From Paenibacillus mangrovi (GTDB lineage Bacteria > Bacillota > Bacilli > Paenibacillales > Paenibacillaceae), in the NCBI RefSeq assembly GCF_022898935.1, contig NZ_JALIRP010000006.1, positions 341,100 through 405,099 of the forward strand: DNA of 64,000 nucleotides. Direction: 5' to 3'. The position numbers and the translations under genes are program-made. Below the pieces are notes generated by a model, which was not told the origin of the DNA, did no database searches, and saw only the letters and a list, made by a program, of their open reading frames with translations. Each line of letters begins with the position of its first letter. The first letter of the stretch is position 1. Positions 54,721 to 63,974 of the stretch are shown piece by piece.

Positions 54721-56859
54721 TTAAAACATGTCGAACGTTCGTTCCAAGATATCGTTCTGCTTGACGAAATCTTGGTTTCCTAGCGCAATTAGCGTAACTC
54801 GCTTTTCGTAAAAATGGCGAATCGTGCTCCTATACCCTGGCAGCCATCCGTTATGACCAAAACTGTTCGGATATATGTTCAACCCGTAGCCGTAGGAACG
54901 AGCGTCTTCCACGGGTACATGCCGAGTAAGCATCGTGTTGCGCGTTTCTGCTGAAATCAGTTTGTCCGAATATAGGCTGTGGCTCCACTTTAGCAAATCT
55001 TCTGCAGTCGAATAAAGATTGCCGGACCCTTTGAAATTCTCGATCGCGTAATAGGGAGCCTTTATGACAGCGGCGTCTTCGTCGGAAAGAGAATACCCGC
55101 ATGCCAGACTGGGCACGATGTCACGGCTGTATCCACACAGTGTGCCCTGCATGTCAAGCGGCTTGAAAATGGATTCACTAACAAATTCGTCATACGATTG
55201 TCCGGTTACAGTCTCGATGATCCATGCAAGCAGATTATAGCCCGTGTTGCAATACTCATAGCTCTTTCCAGGCGGGCTATATGGCAAATGGCTAACGAGC
55301 TCGACGATCTCACGGTTGGTATAGGCTTGCATGCCGAGTTTGAAAAAATCCGGCATTGTCTCGAAATCCGGTATGCCCGAAGTGTGGGTAAGAAGATGAT
55401 GAAGCGTGACGCTTTTATCGATCGGCAAATCCATTGGCAAATAGCGAAGACAGCTCTCATGAACATCAATGAGTCCCTTTTCGGCAAGCATCATAATCCC
55501 CATTGCGGTTATCGGCTTAGTGATGGAAGCAACCGCATACTTGGTATCCAGTTTATTTGAGATTCCGTAATCGTGGTTTGCCGTTCCGTATGCATGGTGT
55601 AATAGAGCATCACCGTCTTGCGCAATCAAGATCGTTCCGCTGAAACCGTGATCGTTTGTAATTTGTTCAATGCGGAGCTTTAGTTTTTGTTGAATGTCCA
55701 TGCTAAGTCCTCCGTATATTCCTTTTTTTTGGATTCCTCGTACGTAATAGCGCGGAACCCTTTTCCCTACAGCGCAGACAACCTCGTAATTGATCGTTTG
55801 CAATTGCGAAGCTATCTTTTCCACGGAAACGGGGGAATGGTCCGGTCCACCCATGAGAATGGCATCGTCGCCTACTTGCACGTTCGGGATATCGGTTACA
55901 TCGACCATCATTTGATCCATGCAGATGCGGCCGACGATTGGAGCTAAGCCATCGCTCAGCCATACACTACCCTTGTTTGATAAGGAACGCGGCCATCCGT
56001 CAGCATAACCGACAGGAAGTATGGCGATGTGGCTGTCGCGGGTTGGCTGGAACGTACAGCCGTAGCCGATCGCCTGCCCGGCCAAGACAAGCTTTACGGA
56101 ACTCACTTGCGTTTTAAACTGGATCGCAGGCCAAAGAAGCGAAGAGTTGGGAAGCGGAACCGATGAAGGCTGCAATCCGTACAAGCCAATTCCTACCCGA
56201 ACCATATCCAGGTGCATATCCGGATAGAGCAATGTCGCTGCACTGTTGCAGCAATGTTTTATCGGAATATGTACTTGGTTCGTCTGCAAATGTTTGATCA
56301 GAGAGAGAAACAGTTCGAACTGCTTTCGTGTGTACGGGGAGTCTAGGCGGTCCGCATCGGCAAAATGGGTGAACAATCCTTCCGGCTTCACGAATTCAGA
56401 GGAAGCAGCCTTCAGGCATAAGGCAAGAGCTTCTTCCCACGACGTTACGCCGAGTCTAGTCATGCCTGTGTCCACCTTGAGGTGAACGACGGCTTTTCGT
56501 CTCAGCCTGTTCGTGCAAGCGATGACTTCATCCAGCTGGGACTCGGAAAAAATCGTGATGTCAATATCGTTCTTCACAGCTGCTTCAACGGATCGAGTTG
56601 GCGTATATCCGAGAAGCAATATGGGTGCCAATATTTCCGCGGCTCTAAGCTGCAGCGCTTCATCCAGCAGAGCAACGCCCAAATGGCTAGCTCCCGCTTC
56701 CAATGCCGTCTTGGCGACTTCTACCGCTCCATGCCCGTACCCGTTCGCTTTGACGACTGCCATTAAGCGGCACGAACCGGTTAGAGTCGACTTGAACAAT
56801 CGCACATTATGTTCGATCGCATCGAGTGAGATGTCGGCCCATGTGTCTCTGTAACTCAT
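54721..56859 (-). CDS. alr: Fusion of alanine racemase and serine beta-lactamase/DD-peptidase-type domain
   Basis: A 712-residue protein in one frame. Residues 1-380 are a complete PLP-dependent alanine racemase: PLP Lys 37 in VVKANGYGHG, HLKVDTGMTRLG, HCCNSAAT and a Tyr-containing IGYGCTF. Residues about 387-712 are a Beta-lactamase (PF00144) domain with SITK, YCN and HNG for the SxxK, YxN and KTG-like motifs, with no signal peptide between. The junction contains an A8 run (55723-55730), GGAGG (55709-55713) and ATG (55701). One extra A would end the racemase at a TAG (55705-55703) right before that ATG. It could thus be two genes joined by an indel. ATG 56859 follows GGAGGTG. Confidence 0.9.
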   Translation of the reverse strand: MSYRDTWADISLDAIEHNVRLFKSTLTGSCRLMAVVKANGYGHGAVEVAKTALEAGASHLGVALLDEALQLRAAEILAPILLLGYTPTRSVEAAVKNDIDITIFSESQLDEVIACTNRLRRKAVVHLKVDTGMTRLGVTSWEEALALCLKAASSEFVKPEGLFTHFADADRLDSPYTRKQFELFLSLIKHLQTNQVHIPIKHCCNSAATLLYPDMHLDMVRVGIGLYGLQPSSVPLPNSSLLWPAIQFKTQVSSVKLVLAGQAIGYGCTFQPTRDSHIAILPVGYADGWPRSLSNKGSVWLSDGLAPIVGRICMDQMMVDVTDIPNVQVGDDAILMGGPDHSPVSVEKIASQLQTINYEVVCAVGKRVPRYYVRGIQKKGIYGGLSMDIQQKLKLRIEQITNDHGFSGTILIAQDGDALLHHAYGTANHDYGISNKLDTKYAVASITKPITAMGIMMLAEKGLIDVHESCLRYLPMDLPIDKSVTLHHLLTHTSGIPDFETMPDFFKLGMQAYTNREIVELVSHLPYSPPGKSYEYCNTGYNLLAWIIETVTGQSYDEFVSESIFKPLDMQGTLCGYSRDIVPSLACGYSLSDEDAAVIKAPYYAIENFKGSGNLYSTAEDLLKWSHSLYSDKLISAETRNTMLTRHVPVEDARSYGYGLNIYPNSFGHNGWLPGYRSTIRHFYEKRVTLIALGNQDFVKQNDILERTFDMF

Positions 56860-56999
56860 CGATCGTTTCACCTCCGTAAGGGCAATCCTATTGTCATGAA
56901 CCTTAAAATAATTCTATAAGCGTTCTCATGCGGGTTGTCAAGAGCGTACAAAATTACGGTAGGACAAAAAGGAGTGTCATTAAACTTAGCATAATGTTG

Positions 57000-57028
57000 T
57001 AGACATTTTAAATAGTACGACATATAAT
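57000..57028 (+). promoter_or_regulatory. Sigma-A promoter of glpD
   Basis: -35 TAGACA (57000-57005), 17-base spacer, -10 TATAAT (57023-57028). Confidence 0.65.
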
Positions 57029-57051
57029 AGGTTTTAACTTTAATATGTATA

Positions 57052-57131
57052 TGGGTGGAGACATTAGAGGACCCCTTTGCAGATTACGCACTATTGCAGT
57101 GTGTATTTCTCTTGCAAAAGGGTCCTTTTTG
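57052..57131 (+). promoter_or_regulatory. glpD leader with GlpP-type terminator
   Basis: GGGTGGAGAC (57053-57062) precedes AGGACCCCTTTGC (57068-57080), which pairs with GCAAAAGGGTCCT (57114-57126; one mismatch) and TTTTT. The gene starts 87 bases later. In B. subtilis the glpD leader has a terminator relieved by GlpP bound to G3P; the glpP gene is 2.5 kb downstream here. Confidence 0.75.
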
Positions 57132-57217
57132 TGTATTCAAAAAAAAAGGAAAAGGATACGGTAAAGATATTTACTACCATATCTGTTCCGTTTATACCAA
57201 TCATTGGAGGATGCAAC

Positions 57218-58876
57218 ATGGAACTTTTTTCAGTTAAGGAACGCACAAATTACTTGCGGCAAATGGCTGAGCAGCAGCTTGATTTATTCGTTATAGGCGG
57301 AGGGATTACCGGGGCAGGGATCGCTTGGGATGCAAGCGTCAGGGGGATGAAAGTAGGGTTAGTAGAGATGAACGATTTTGCCTCCGGAACAAGTAGTCGA
57401 TCAACCAAATTAATTCATGGCGGACTCAGATACTTGAAGCAGGGAGAAGTTAGACTTGTGCAGGAGGTCGGCAGGGAGCGGGCTTTGCTTCATAAGAGCA
57501 CGCCTTATTTAGTCGATCCTATACCTATGCTGCTGCCCATATATAAAAAGGGCACATATGGATATTTAGCCAGCTCAATAGGCTTGTACATTTATGATTG
57601 GATTGCTGGTGTAAAGCGCAGTGAGCGCCGTAAAATGTACGATCGCAGGGATACGATGAATCTGGAACCATTATTCAAAATCGAAGGTTTAAAAGGCTCT
57701 GGCTACTATTATGAATACCGCACGGATGATGCTAGATTAACTATTGAAATTATAAAAAGCGCGAAGAATTGCGGTGCCGTAATTGCAAACTATGCCAAGG
57801 TGATCGATTTCATTTATAAAGATAGCAAAGTCGTCGGTGTAAAGGTTAAGGATCGGATTAGTGGTGAGAAGTACGATATCTATGCGAAGAAGATTGTCAA
57901 CGCTGCGGGGCCATGGGTGGATGAGCTGCGGAAGAAGGATAACTCCTTGAAAGGAAAGCATTTGTTGTTAACTAAGGGCATTCATCTAGTTGTGGATGCG
58001 AGAAAGCTGCCGATTAAGCAAGCAGCATATTTTGATGTGCCGGATGGACGAATGATTTTTGCGATTCCGCGTGGGAGCAAAACGTATATTGGTACAACAG
58101 ATACGATCTATGAAGGAAATCCGGAGAATCCCAGAATTAATGCAGAGGATCGCAAGTATTTGATCGATGCCGTTAATGCAGCGTTCCCAGCCGTTAAACT
58201 GCAAGAGAAAGATATTGAATCTGGATGGGTAGGACTTCGTCCACTTGTGCATGAAGAAGGCAAAAGTCCATCTGAGGTATCTCGTAAGGATGAAATGTTC
58301 GTATCAGAGCGTGGTCTGATTACGATTGCAGGCGGCAAGCTTACCGGCTTCCGCAAGATGGCGGAGAAGGTCGTGAACCTAGTATCGAAGCAACTGCAGG
58401 AAGAAGAGGGAAGAATTTATCCGCCATGTTCCACTGATCGTGAGCTGATTAGCGGAGGGATTGCGCAGGGAGGAGAAACCTTCGAGCAGAATCGCGCTAG
58501 ACTGATTGAAGAAGGCAAGGCCCATGGATTAATCAAAGGGCAAGTGCTGGATCTCCTAACTCGTTATGGTTCTAATACAAATGTATTATATCGTTACTTG
58601 AAAGAGCTGCAGGAGGAAGTGGGCGATGATACGCCGCTTATGGATTTAGTTCTTTGCGCAGAGGTTAAGTATGCAGTCCTGCATGAAATGACCGTGACAG
58701 CTAGTGATTTCTTATTAAGAAGAACAGGCTGGATTCTGTTTGATCGCCTGAAAGCGGAGCGGGTAATGGAATCCGTCCTACGCATCATGAGTGAGATGCT
58801 TGGATGGGATTCACCTGAACTAGACAGACATCGCACACTCATCATCGAGCAACTTAAGATTGCGCAAGGGGAATAG
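57218..58876 (+). CDS. glpD: Glycerol-3-phosphate dehydrogenase
   Basis: A 552-residue FAD-dependent enzyme, as long as the B. subtilis protein (555). It oxidises G3P to dihydroxyacetone phosphate at the membrane and feeds electrons to the quinone pool. FAD-binding motif VIGGGITGAGIAWDA, followed by SSRSTKLIHGGLRYL and TDDARLTIEI. The C-terminal domain begins near 400 (PLMDLVLCAEVKYAV). ATG 57218 has GGAGG upstream. A frame farther upstream is open but belongs to the leader. Confidence 0.95.
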   Translation: MELFSVKERTNYLRQMAEQQLDLFVIGGGITGAGIAWDASVRGMKVGLVEMNDFASGTSSRSTKLIHGGLRYLKQGEVRLVQEVGRERALLHKSTPYLVDPIPMLLPIYKKGTYGYLASSIGLYIYDWIAGVKRSERRKMYDRRDTMNLEPLFKIEGLKGSGYYYEYRTDDARLTIEIIKSAKNCGAVIANYAKVIDFIYKDSKVVGVKVKDRISGEKYDIYAKKIVNAAGPWVDELRKKDNSLKGKHLLLTKGIHLVVDARKLPIKQAAYFDVPDGRMIFAIPRGSKTYIGTTDTIYEGNPENPRINAEDRKYLIDAVNAAFPAVKLQEKDIESGWVGLRPLVHEEGKSPSEVSRKDEMFVSERGLITIAGGKLTGFRKMAEKVVNLVSKQLQEEEGRIYPPCSTDRELISGGIAQGGETFEQNRARLIEEGKAHGLIKGQVLDLLTRYGSNTNVLYRYLKELQEEVGDDTPLMDLVLCAEVKYAVLHEMTVTASDFLLRRTGWILFDRLKAERVMESVLRIMSEMLGWDSPELDRHRTLIIEQLKIAQGE

Positions 58877-58887
58877 GGGGGAATAGA

Positions 58888-59688
58888 GTGAATCATTTTG
58901 CAGGCTATATATTTGACTTGGACGGCACCATTTATTTAGGAGATGAGCTCATCCCAGGAGCGAAGGAAACGATCGAATATCTGCAGGCCGAGAATAAGAA
59001 GCTTCTGTTCTTAACGAATAAAACAATCGATTCAAGAGAGAAATATGTGGCTAAGCTTAACAAACTGGGGATGCGTGTTTCACTAGATAATCTGCTTAAT
59101 CCAGCGCTTGTCACCATTCATTATTTGAAGGATCAGCATCCAGGGGCCAAGGTCTATGTCATTGGTGAGGATATTCTGAAGAAAGAGATGCAGGAGAACG
59201 GCATTAAGTTTGCAGACACACCTGCTGAGACAGATGTTGTTGTGGTTTCATGGGATCGAGATTTCCATTATGACCATCTTGATTTTGCGTATCAGTCGAT
59301 CAAGCGTGGCGCTGCTGTGATCTCGACTCACCCAGACCGCACTTGTCCGATGCCAGGAGGAGATGTGCCTGATTGCGGAGGCATGATGGGAGCTATTGAA
59401 GGAACGACTGGGCAAAAGATTGATATCATCATAGGGAAACCCTCCATCCTCACTGCCAATACAGCGCTTGCTATTCTGGATCTTAACGCAGATCAATGCT
59501 TAATGGTTGGCGATCGATTGGAAACGGATATTCGGATGGGCAGAAATGCTGGCATGAGCACAGGACTTGTACTTACTGGTATTACAAGCAAGGCTGATGT
59601 TGATGCTGCTGAACACAAACCAACTTATCTATTAGATTCTGTTTATGATATTCTTAAGTCATCCGTCGTGTGTGATCCTGCTGAATAA
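58888..59688 (+). CDS. HAD-IIA-family sugar/glycerol phosphatase (NagD/AraL type)
   Basis: A 266-residue cytosolic HAD-superfamily phosphatase. Motif I IFDLDGTIYLG with catalytic DxD, motif II LTNKTIDSREKY, motif III and IV in MVGDRLETDIRMGRNAG. C2-type cap insert with GVAHPDRTCPMPGGD-like STHPDRTCPMPGGD. It lies 12 bases after glpD and 41 before glpP. It may dephosphorylate excess G3P or other triose-level phosphates; substrate is inferred from the cluster. GTG start with a GGGGG site. Confidence 0.9.
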   Translation: MNHFAGYIFDLDGTIYLGDELIPGAKETIEYLQAENKKLLFLTNKTIDSREKYVAKLNKLGMRVSLDNLLNPALVTIHYLKDQHPGAKVYVIGEDILKKEMQENGIKFADTPAETDVVVVSWDRDFHYDHLDFAYQSIKRGAAVISTHPDRTCPMPGGDVPDCGGMMGAIEGTTGQKIDIIIGKPSILTANTALAILDLNADQCLMVGDRLETDIRMGRNAGMSTGLVLTGITSKADVDAAEHKPTYLLDSVYDILKSSVVCDPAE

Positions 59689-59728
59689 TGTAGAATACTG
59701 ACGGTACATACAATGTGGGGTGATGATG

Positions 59729-60331
59729 ATGAAGGTAAATTCTGAAGGTTATGATAGACTGGCGTACTGTCTTAAACGTAAACCGGTGATTACGTCCTTG
59801 GTGAATACACAGGAGCTTCCAAGCATTTTGCAGTCGACATCTAATATTGTGTTTGTTCTTAAAGCTGATATTTTCTCAATTGAGGGAATAGTAGAACAAA
59901 TTAGAGATGCAGGTAAGCTGTCTTTTATTCATTTTGATCTCATAGATGGCATTGGCAAGGATAAGCTGGGCGTTGCGTACATGGCAGAGAAAATCGGGAT
60001 CGATGGCATTGTAACGACCAAAAGCTCTATCATTACTGAGGGCAAAAAGCATGGCCTAATGACGGTGCAGCGTCTATTTGTATTTGACTCCGTCTCACTC
60101 GATAACGGAATTAAAATAACCAAGGCATCTCAGCCTGATGCGATTGAAGTGCTGCCAGGAATGGTATGCTCGAGAATTATGAAACGAATTCGTGATGAAG
60201 TGGATGTCCCTGTTATTGCAGGCGGCTTAATGGTAGATTTAAACGATCTTGAAGCAGCGCTGGGAAGCGGTGCAATCGGCATTTCCTCTTCGAGTAAGGA
60301 ATTATGGAAATGGCAGGATGCGAATGCTTAA
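59729..60331 (+). CDS. glpP: Glycerol-3-phosphate-responsive antiterminator GlpP
   Basis: A 200-residue RNA-binding antiterminator of the G3P_antiterm family (PF04309). With G3P bound it prevents termination in glp leaders. Family features are clear: SLVNTQELPSILQST, VFVLKADIFSIEGIV, FIHFDLIDGIGKD, DGIVTTKSSIITEGKKHGL, VQRLFVFDSVSL, EVLPGM and VIAGGLM. The best start among four consecutive codons is ATG 59729, with GGGG eight bases upstream. Candidate targets in this window are the leaders before 44252, 47985, 54465 and 57218. Confidence 0.93.
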   Translation: MKVNSEGYDRLAYCLKRKPVITSLVNTQELPSILQSTSNIVFVLKADIFSIEGIVEQIRDAGKLSFIHFDLIDGIGKDKLGVAYMAEKIGIDGIVTTKSSIITEGKKHGLMTVQRLFVFDSVSLDNGIKITKASQPDAIEVLPGMVCSRIMKRIRDEVDVPVIAGGLMVDLNDLEAALGSGAIGISSSSKELWKWQDANA

Positions 60332-60375
60332 CATTGTCTAGCTACCATATTTGAATATATGGAGGTTATGATTCT

Positions 60376-61086
60376 TTGGTATCACCGATCGAAATAAGCA
60401 TAGATGCAGTAATATTTAGGCTATTATTGGCTGCACTCCTAGGGGGAGTCGTTGGCTGGGAACGGGAGAGAAAGAATAAGCAGGCAGGCTTTAAGACACA
60501 TTTACTTGTGGCGGTTGGCTCGGCCTTAATTATGCTGCTTTCGATCTATGGCTTCGGTGACCAGCTCTTAAATCATCCGAATGCTAGATTCGATCCTGCC
60601 CGTCTAGCTGCCCAAGTAGTCAGTGGTATTGGCTTCTTGGGTGCAGGAGCGATCATCAGACGTTCCAATAATGTGGTGTCTGGTCTCACAACAGCAGCGA
60701 CATTATGGCTTGTGGCAGGAATCGGATTAAGTGTAGGCGCTGGCTTCTACTGGCCTGCGGTTATCACCATTTTGATCATCATGGGTATGATATGGATCAT
60801 TAACAAGTTAGAGAGTAAGCTCATTTTGTTCAAAAAGTACGGCAGTCTCCGAATCGTGATGGCGAATCGTCCCAAAAGTGTAGAAATCATTACATCCCTA
60901 TTACGTAAAGAAAAGATGACTATTGAGCAAATGTCCGTGAAGGAAGAGCTCGATCTGAATCATATCAAAAAAGTGTGTATGGAGTTTCGAATCCATACCT
61001 CTAGACGTAAAGGGATGGTCGATTTGTTTGAGCATATTTGGCAAATTGACGGGATTCGGGAAGTCTATATCGATTGGAAAGAATGA
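60376..61086 (+). CDS. MgtC/SapB-family membrane protein
   Basis: A 236-residue inner-membrane protein. The MgtC signature is seen in helices one to five: LLGGVVGWERERKNKQAGFK, HLLVAVGSALIMLLSIYG, QVVSGIGFLGAGAIIRRSN and GLTTAATLWLVAGIG. A cytosolic ACT-like C-terminal domain follows. Its function in non-pathogens is uncertain, with a link to magnesium and phosphate homeostasis. TTG start, GGAGGT nine bases upstream. Confidence 0.9.
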   Translation: MVSPIEISIDAVIFRLLLAALLGGVVGWERERKNKQAGFKTHLLVAVGSALIMLLSIYGFGDQLLNHPNARFDPARLAAQVVSGIGFLGAGAIIRRSNNVVSGLTTAATLWLVAGIGLSVGAGFYWPAVITILIIMGMIWIINKLESKLILFKKYGSLRIVMANRPKSVEIITSLLRKEKMTIEQMSVKEELDLNHIKKVCMEFRIHTSRRKGMVDLFEHIWQIDGIREVYIDWKE

Positions 61087-61111
61087 AAATTAGGGTCTCA
61101 TGAAGAAGAAC

Positions 61112-61140
61112 AGGATGCGATACATCCTATTTTTTGGTTT
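61112..61140 (+). terminator. Rho-independent terminator
   Basis: AGGATG pairs with CATCCT, followed by ATTTTTTGGTTTTTTT. Confidence 0.75.
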
Positions 61141-61228
61141 TTTTTAACAAATCTATCAATATCGTTAATCTATTCTGTTAGAATAGAGAGGAAGAGTAAC
61201 TCTGATTTCTAGAATGGAGTGAATGCCG

Positions 61229-62035
61229 ATGACGATATTTATTAATCTTGCACCGTATATGAATGCCATGGAGGATTTCGCTGAGCTCCTCAGCCGCTGG
61301 AATGGGGGGATCGAATTAATGATGGATGGCCCCAATTGGCGTGACCCTGTCGATTGGGAGGAAGAGTTCAGGAGGTTCCAGCAATATCAAGGGGGGATAA
61401 GCGTTCATGGTCCGATATGGGAGCTGAATCTAGCTTCTGCAAGGTATGCTGGAATTCGGGAATATTCTTATGAGGTTTATAAAGAATGTCTGAATTGGTG
61501 CGCTAAAATAGGCGCTGAGCATATGGTGCTGCATCCGAATTTATATTCAACGCCATTGTTCGACCGTGAGGCATCACAAGCCTTTGCCAAGGAAAACCTA
61601 AAGCGTTTAGGCGAATATGCGCGTAAGGTGAATGTAGGCTTAGCAGTTGAAAATATGGGCATGGGCGAATATGCGCTATTCAATCAACAGGAATTTACGG
61701 CGTTGTTCAGTGAAATCGAAACAATCACTGCGCTCGTTGACGTAGGCCATGCACATGTGAATGGTTGGGATACCCCACAGCTAATTCGTGATTTAGGGTC
61801 TAGAATCCAAGCCGTGCATCTGCATGATAACGACGGCATTGCGGATCTGCATCAGCCGATCGGACACGGCAGCATCGAATGGGATTCGATTTGGGATGCT
61901 TTGAATGATCTAACTCATATATATCGTCCGATCTTAGAGTACAGCGAAGGTGTTTCCTTGGGGCTGATGCTGCAGCATGGCGCCGAGGTGGAGAAGCTGT
62001 TAACGAAATTGAAATTGCCCGGTAGATGCTTCTAA
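61229..62035 (+). CDS. Sugar phosphate isomerase/epimerase-like TIM barrel protein
   Basis: A 268-residue protein of the xylose-isomerase-like/AP endonuclease 2 barrel family (PF01261). Metal-binding residues are in place: Glu in VENMGMGEYA, Asp and His in VDVGHAHVNGW, His in HLHDNDG with GHGSIEWD, and Glu in PILEYSEG. It probably isomerises a sugar or sugar-like compound. Substrate not known. ATG 61229 has GGAGTG seven bases upstream; the ATG at 61223 is too close. It is a single gene. Confidence 0.88.
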   Translation: MTIFINLAPYMNAMEDFAELLSRWNGGIELMMDGPNWRDPVDWEEEFRRFQQYQGGISVHGPIWELNLASARYAGIREYSYEVYKECLNWCAKIGAEHMVLHPNLYSTPLFDREASQAFAKENLKRLGEYARKVNVGLAVENMGMGEYALFNQQEFTALFSEIETITALVDVGHAHVNGWDTPQLIRDLGSRIQAVHLHDNDGIADLHQPIGHGSIEWDSIWDALNDLTHIYRPILEYSEGVSLGLMLQHGAEVEKLLTKLKLPGRCF

Positions 62036-62092
62036 CCATTTTTGCGCAGCGCGATAATCCACTCGTTTTAGCGTTAAACGTAGTATCTGGCA

Positions 62093-62240
62093 CTAATCAA
62101 CTCTCTCAAACTACATTAATACTGAAATGTCGTTAATGTCTAATGCGTCAGCTATTTTTTATAACATTATTAGATTAACTTCTTGCCGATCCTCATTAAT
62201 TTAGATATTCTTGCTTATGAAACTCCTGACATCTCCTTCG
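62093..62240 (-). pseudogene. Second, more decayed copy of the XRE relic
   Basis: On the minus strand EMSGVS-stop-ARISK, NEDRQEVNLIML-stop-KIADALDINDISVLM-stop-FERVD can be read, with at least one frameshift and three stops. The DNA matches 31736-31890 almost base for base over long stretches (for example CTTGCCGATCCTCATTA). The 5' part of the gene is lost. Confidence 0.7.
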
Positions 62241-62380
62241 CAATAACGGAATTGGAACTGATCTACTTGACGTAGAATGGAATTATTACGAACAGATAGA
62301 ATGCACCATTTACTCAACTCCAGTCATTTATCTAAGCAATTTATAAGATTATTTCCCCTCTCAAGCCATCACTAGTTTGC

Positions 62381-62665
62381 TTGCATAGGAATAATACGGA
62401 TGACACCATTAACTATCTCGTGAAGAATCGAGGAATCGCATTTCTGGAGCGTATTTGGGAAAGAGACAATCATCATCCATACTATAGAAATCGTCCTTCA
62501 GGTGCTGAAGGTTATATGATGTTTTTAAGAGATTACAGTAATTATGCAAGAATGCTTTTCGACTCTGCCCCTATACGCAAGCTATCATTAGAAATTACAG
62601 ACGGTCATTGGAAAGAATATGTTGATTTGCTCCTCAATTTTTTAGATTTGTCCTCAATTAATTGA
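62381..62665 (+). pseudogene. Probable C-terminal fragment of an unidentified protein
   Basis: Open frame reading NNTDDTINYLVKNRGIAFLE, RIWERDNHHPYYRNRPSGA and ending KEYVDLLLNFLDLSSIN. There is no ribosome binding site or proper start. The look is that of the end of a nucleotide kinase or AAA-type protein, but I cannot name it. Confidence 0.35.
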
Positions 62666-62758
62666 ATCCGCTGATTTAATTCCTTATTAATGTAAGTACC
62701 GCATGGCAATGTAAAGCTGTGGAAAGGCACGTAAAGCAATCGCTGTAACTCCGCTTGA

Positions 62759-62962
62759 TTGTACATACTCGGGACATCGGTTTTTAAGAAAGGCAGACAA
62801 ACGAGGGCGTTAGGAATACTTGAAGAGTTCTGTTTTTATACAATAGACTTACGCGGCGGTGTTGAACTAACTGGCAGGATAATTCAAATAATTAAAGAAT
62901 TATTACAAAGTAGAACTTTTCAATCATCTGATATTTTGCTGCATGAAAAATCAGGCGACTAG
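62759..62962 (+). other. Short frame, possibly a gene fragment
   Basis: Sixty-seven codons with FCFYTIDLRGGVELTGRIIQ and IIKELLQSRTFQSSDIL. No recognised family and no ribosome binding site. It may be another decayed piece in this scarred stretch. Confidence 0.25.
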
Positions 62963-63003
62963 ATCTACAGCATGATATGCTCCTTTTGAAAGGAGGGATC
63001 GCC

Positions 63004-63921
63004 GTGGATTGGCTTCAACGTATGAACCATGCTATTGATTATATTGAAGATAACTTAGAAAATATTATTGATTATGAACAGATTGCTAAAATTGCATTAT
63101 GTTCTGTTTATCAATTTCAACGTATGTTTTCATTTATACTTGAAGTACCTTTATCAGAGTATATTAGGCGCAGAAGGCTAACGCTTGCCGCCTTTGATCT
63201 ACAAAACAGAAAGAATAAAGTCACTGATATAGCCTTGAAATATGGATATGAAACGCCAGAATCATTTTCACGAGCATTTCAAAATCTGCATGGATTGACT
63301 CCTACATCGGCGCGCAATGCCGGAAGTGCGTTAAAAGCCTATCCGCGCATCTCCTTTCAAATTACATTAAAAGGAGTTGTCGAGATGAATTATCGAATTG
63401 AGCAACGGGATGCTTTTCAAGTTTTTGGATTAGAGGATATATACAATATCGACGATATTGCGAACCAACAAGGAGTTTCTATTCCGGAGGTTTGGCAAAA
63501 CATATGCAAGAATGGAGAGTTTGACAGATTACGCAACTCGGTAATTGGGGATTGGTGGCGCGAAGGCAATTTCAGCAAGGAGCTTGGAGCCGTTTTTGCA
63601 TACGATTCCTACAAATTCACAAGCAATACCACTTTCCCATATCTGATCGGGTGTTACAAATCGGAGAATAGCAAGATCAATGAATATACAGTTGTAGATG
63701 TTCCGGCATCTACTTGGGTGGTATTTTCAACATTAAGTGATGGGAACGGCAGCGGCAATTATGATTTGCGCTCATTAAAAAATCGGATATTTTCTGAATG
63801 GCTACAAACATCAAAGTATAATGTTTTAGATGGCGGCAATTTCGAAATGTATTGTACAAACAAAGACGGTTATGAGTATTGTGAGTTATGGTATCGAATT
63901 GAGGAAAAGCAAATAGGATAA
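63004..63921 (+). CDS. AraC-family regulator with GyrI-like effector domain
   Basis: A 305-residue transcription factor. The AraC helix-turn-helix pair lies at the N terminus (about 8-105: IDYEQIAKIALCSVYQFQRM, then VTDIALKYGYETPESFSRAF). The rest, from about 125, is a GyrI-like/SOUL-type effector-binding domain (MNYRIEQRDAFQVFGLE, TWVVFSTLSDG, FEMYC). This Rob/BltR-like order usually senses hydrophobic drugs or small ligands. GTG 63004 has AAGGAGGG upstream. AT-rich, and flanked by fragments. The target gene is not in the window. Confidence 0.9.
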   Translation: MDWLQRMNHAIDYIEDNLENIIDYEQIAKIALCSVYQFQRMFSFILEVPLSEYIRRRRLTLAAFDLQNRKNKVTDIALKYGYETPESFSRAFQNLHGLTPTSARNAGSALKAYPRISFQITLKGVVEMNYRIEQRDAFQVFGLEDIYNIDDIANQQGVSIPEVWQNICKNGEFDRLRNSVIGDWWREGNFSKELGAVFAYDSYKFTSNTTFPYLIGCYKSENSKINEYTVVDVPASTWVVFSTLSDGNGSGNYDLRSLKNRIFSEWLQTSKYNVLDGGNFEMYCTNKDGYEYCELWYRIEEKQIG

Positions 63922-63974
63922 GTACAAAGTTCGCTTCGCTAATGAAGCACGATAGCTGAATATCATACATTGTC

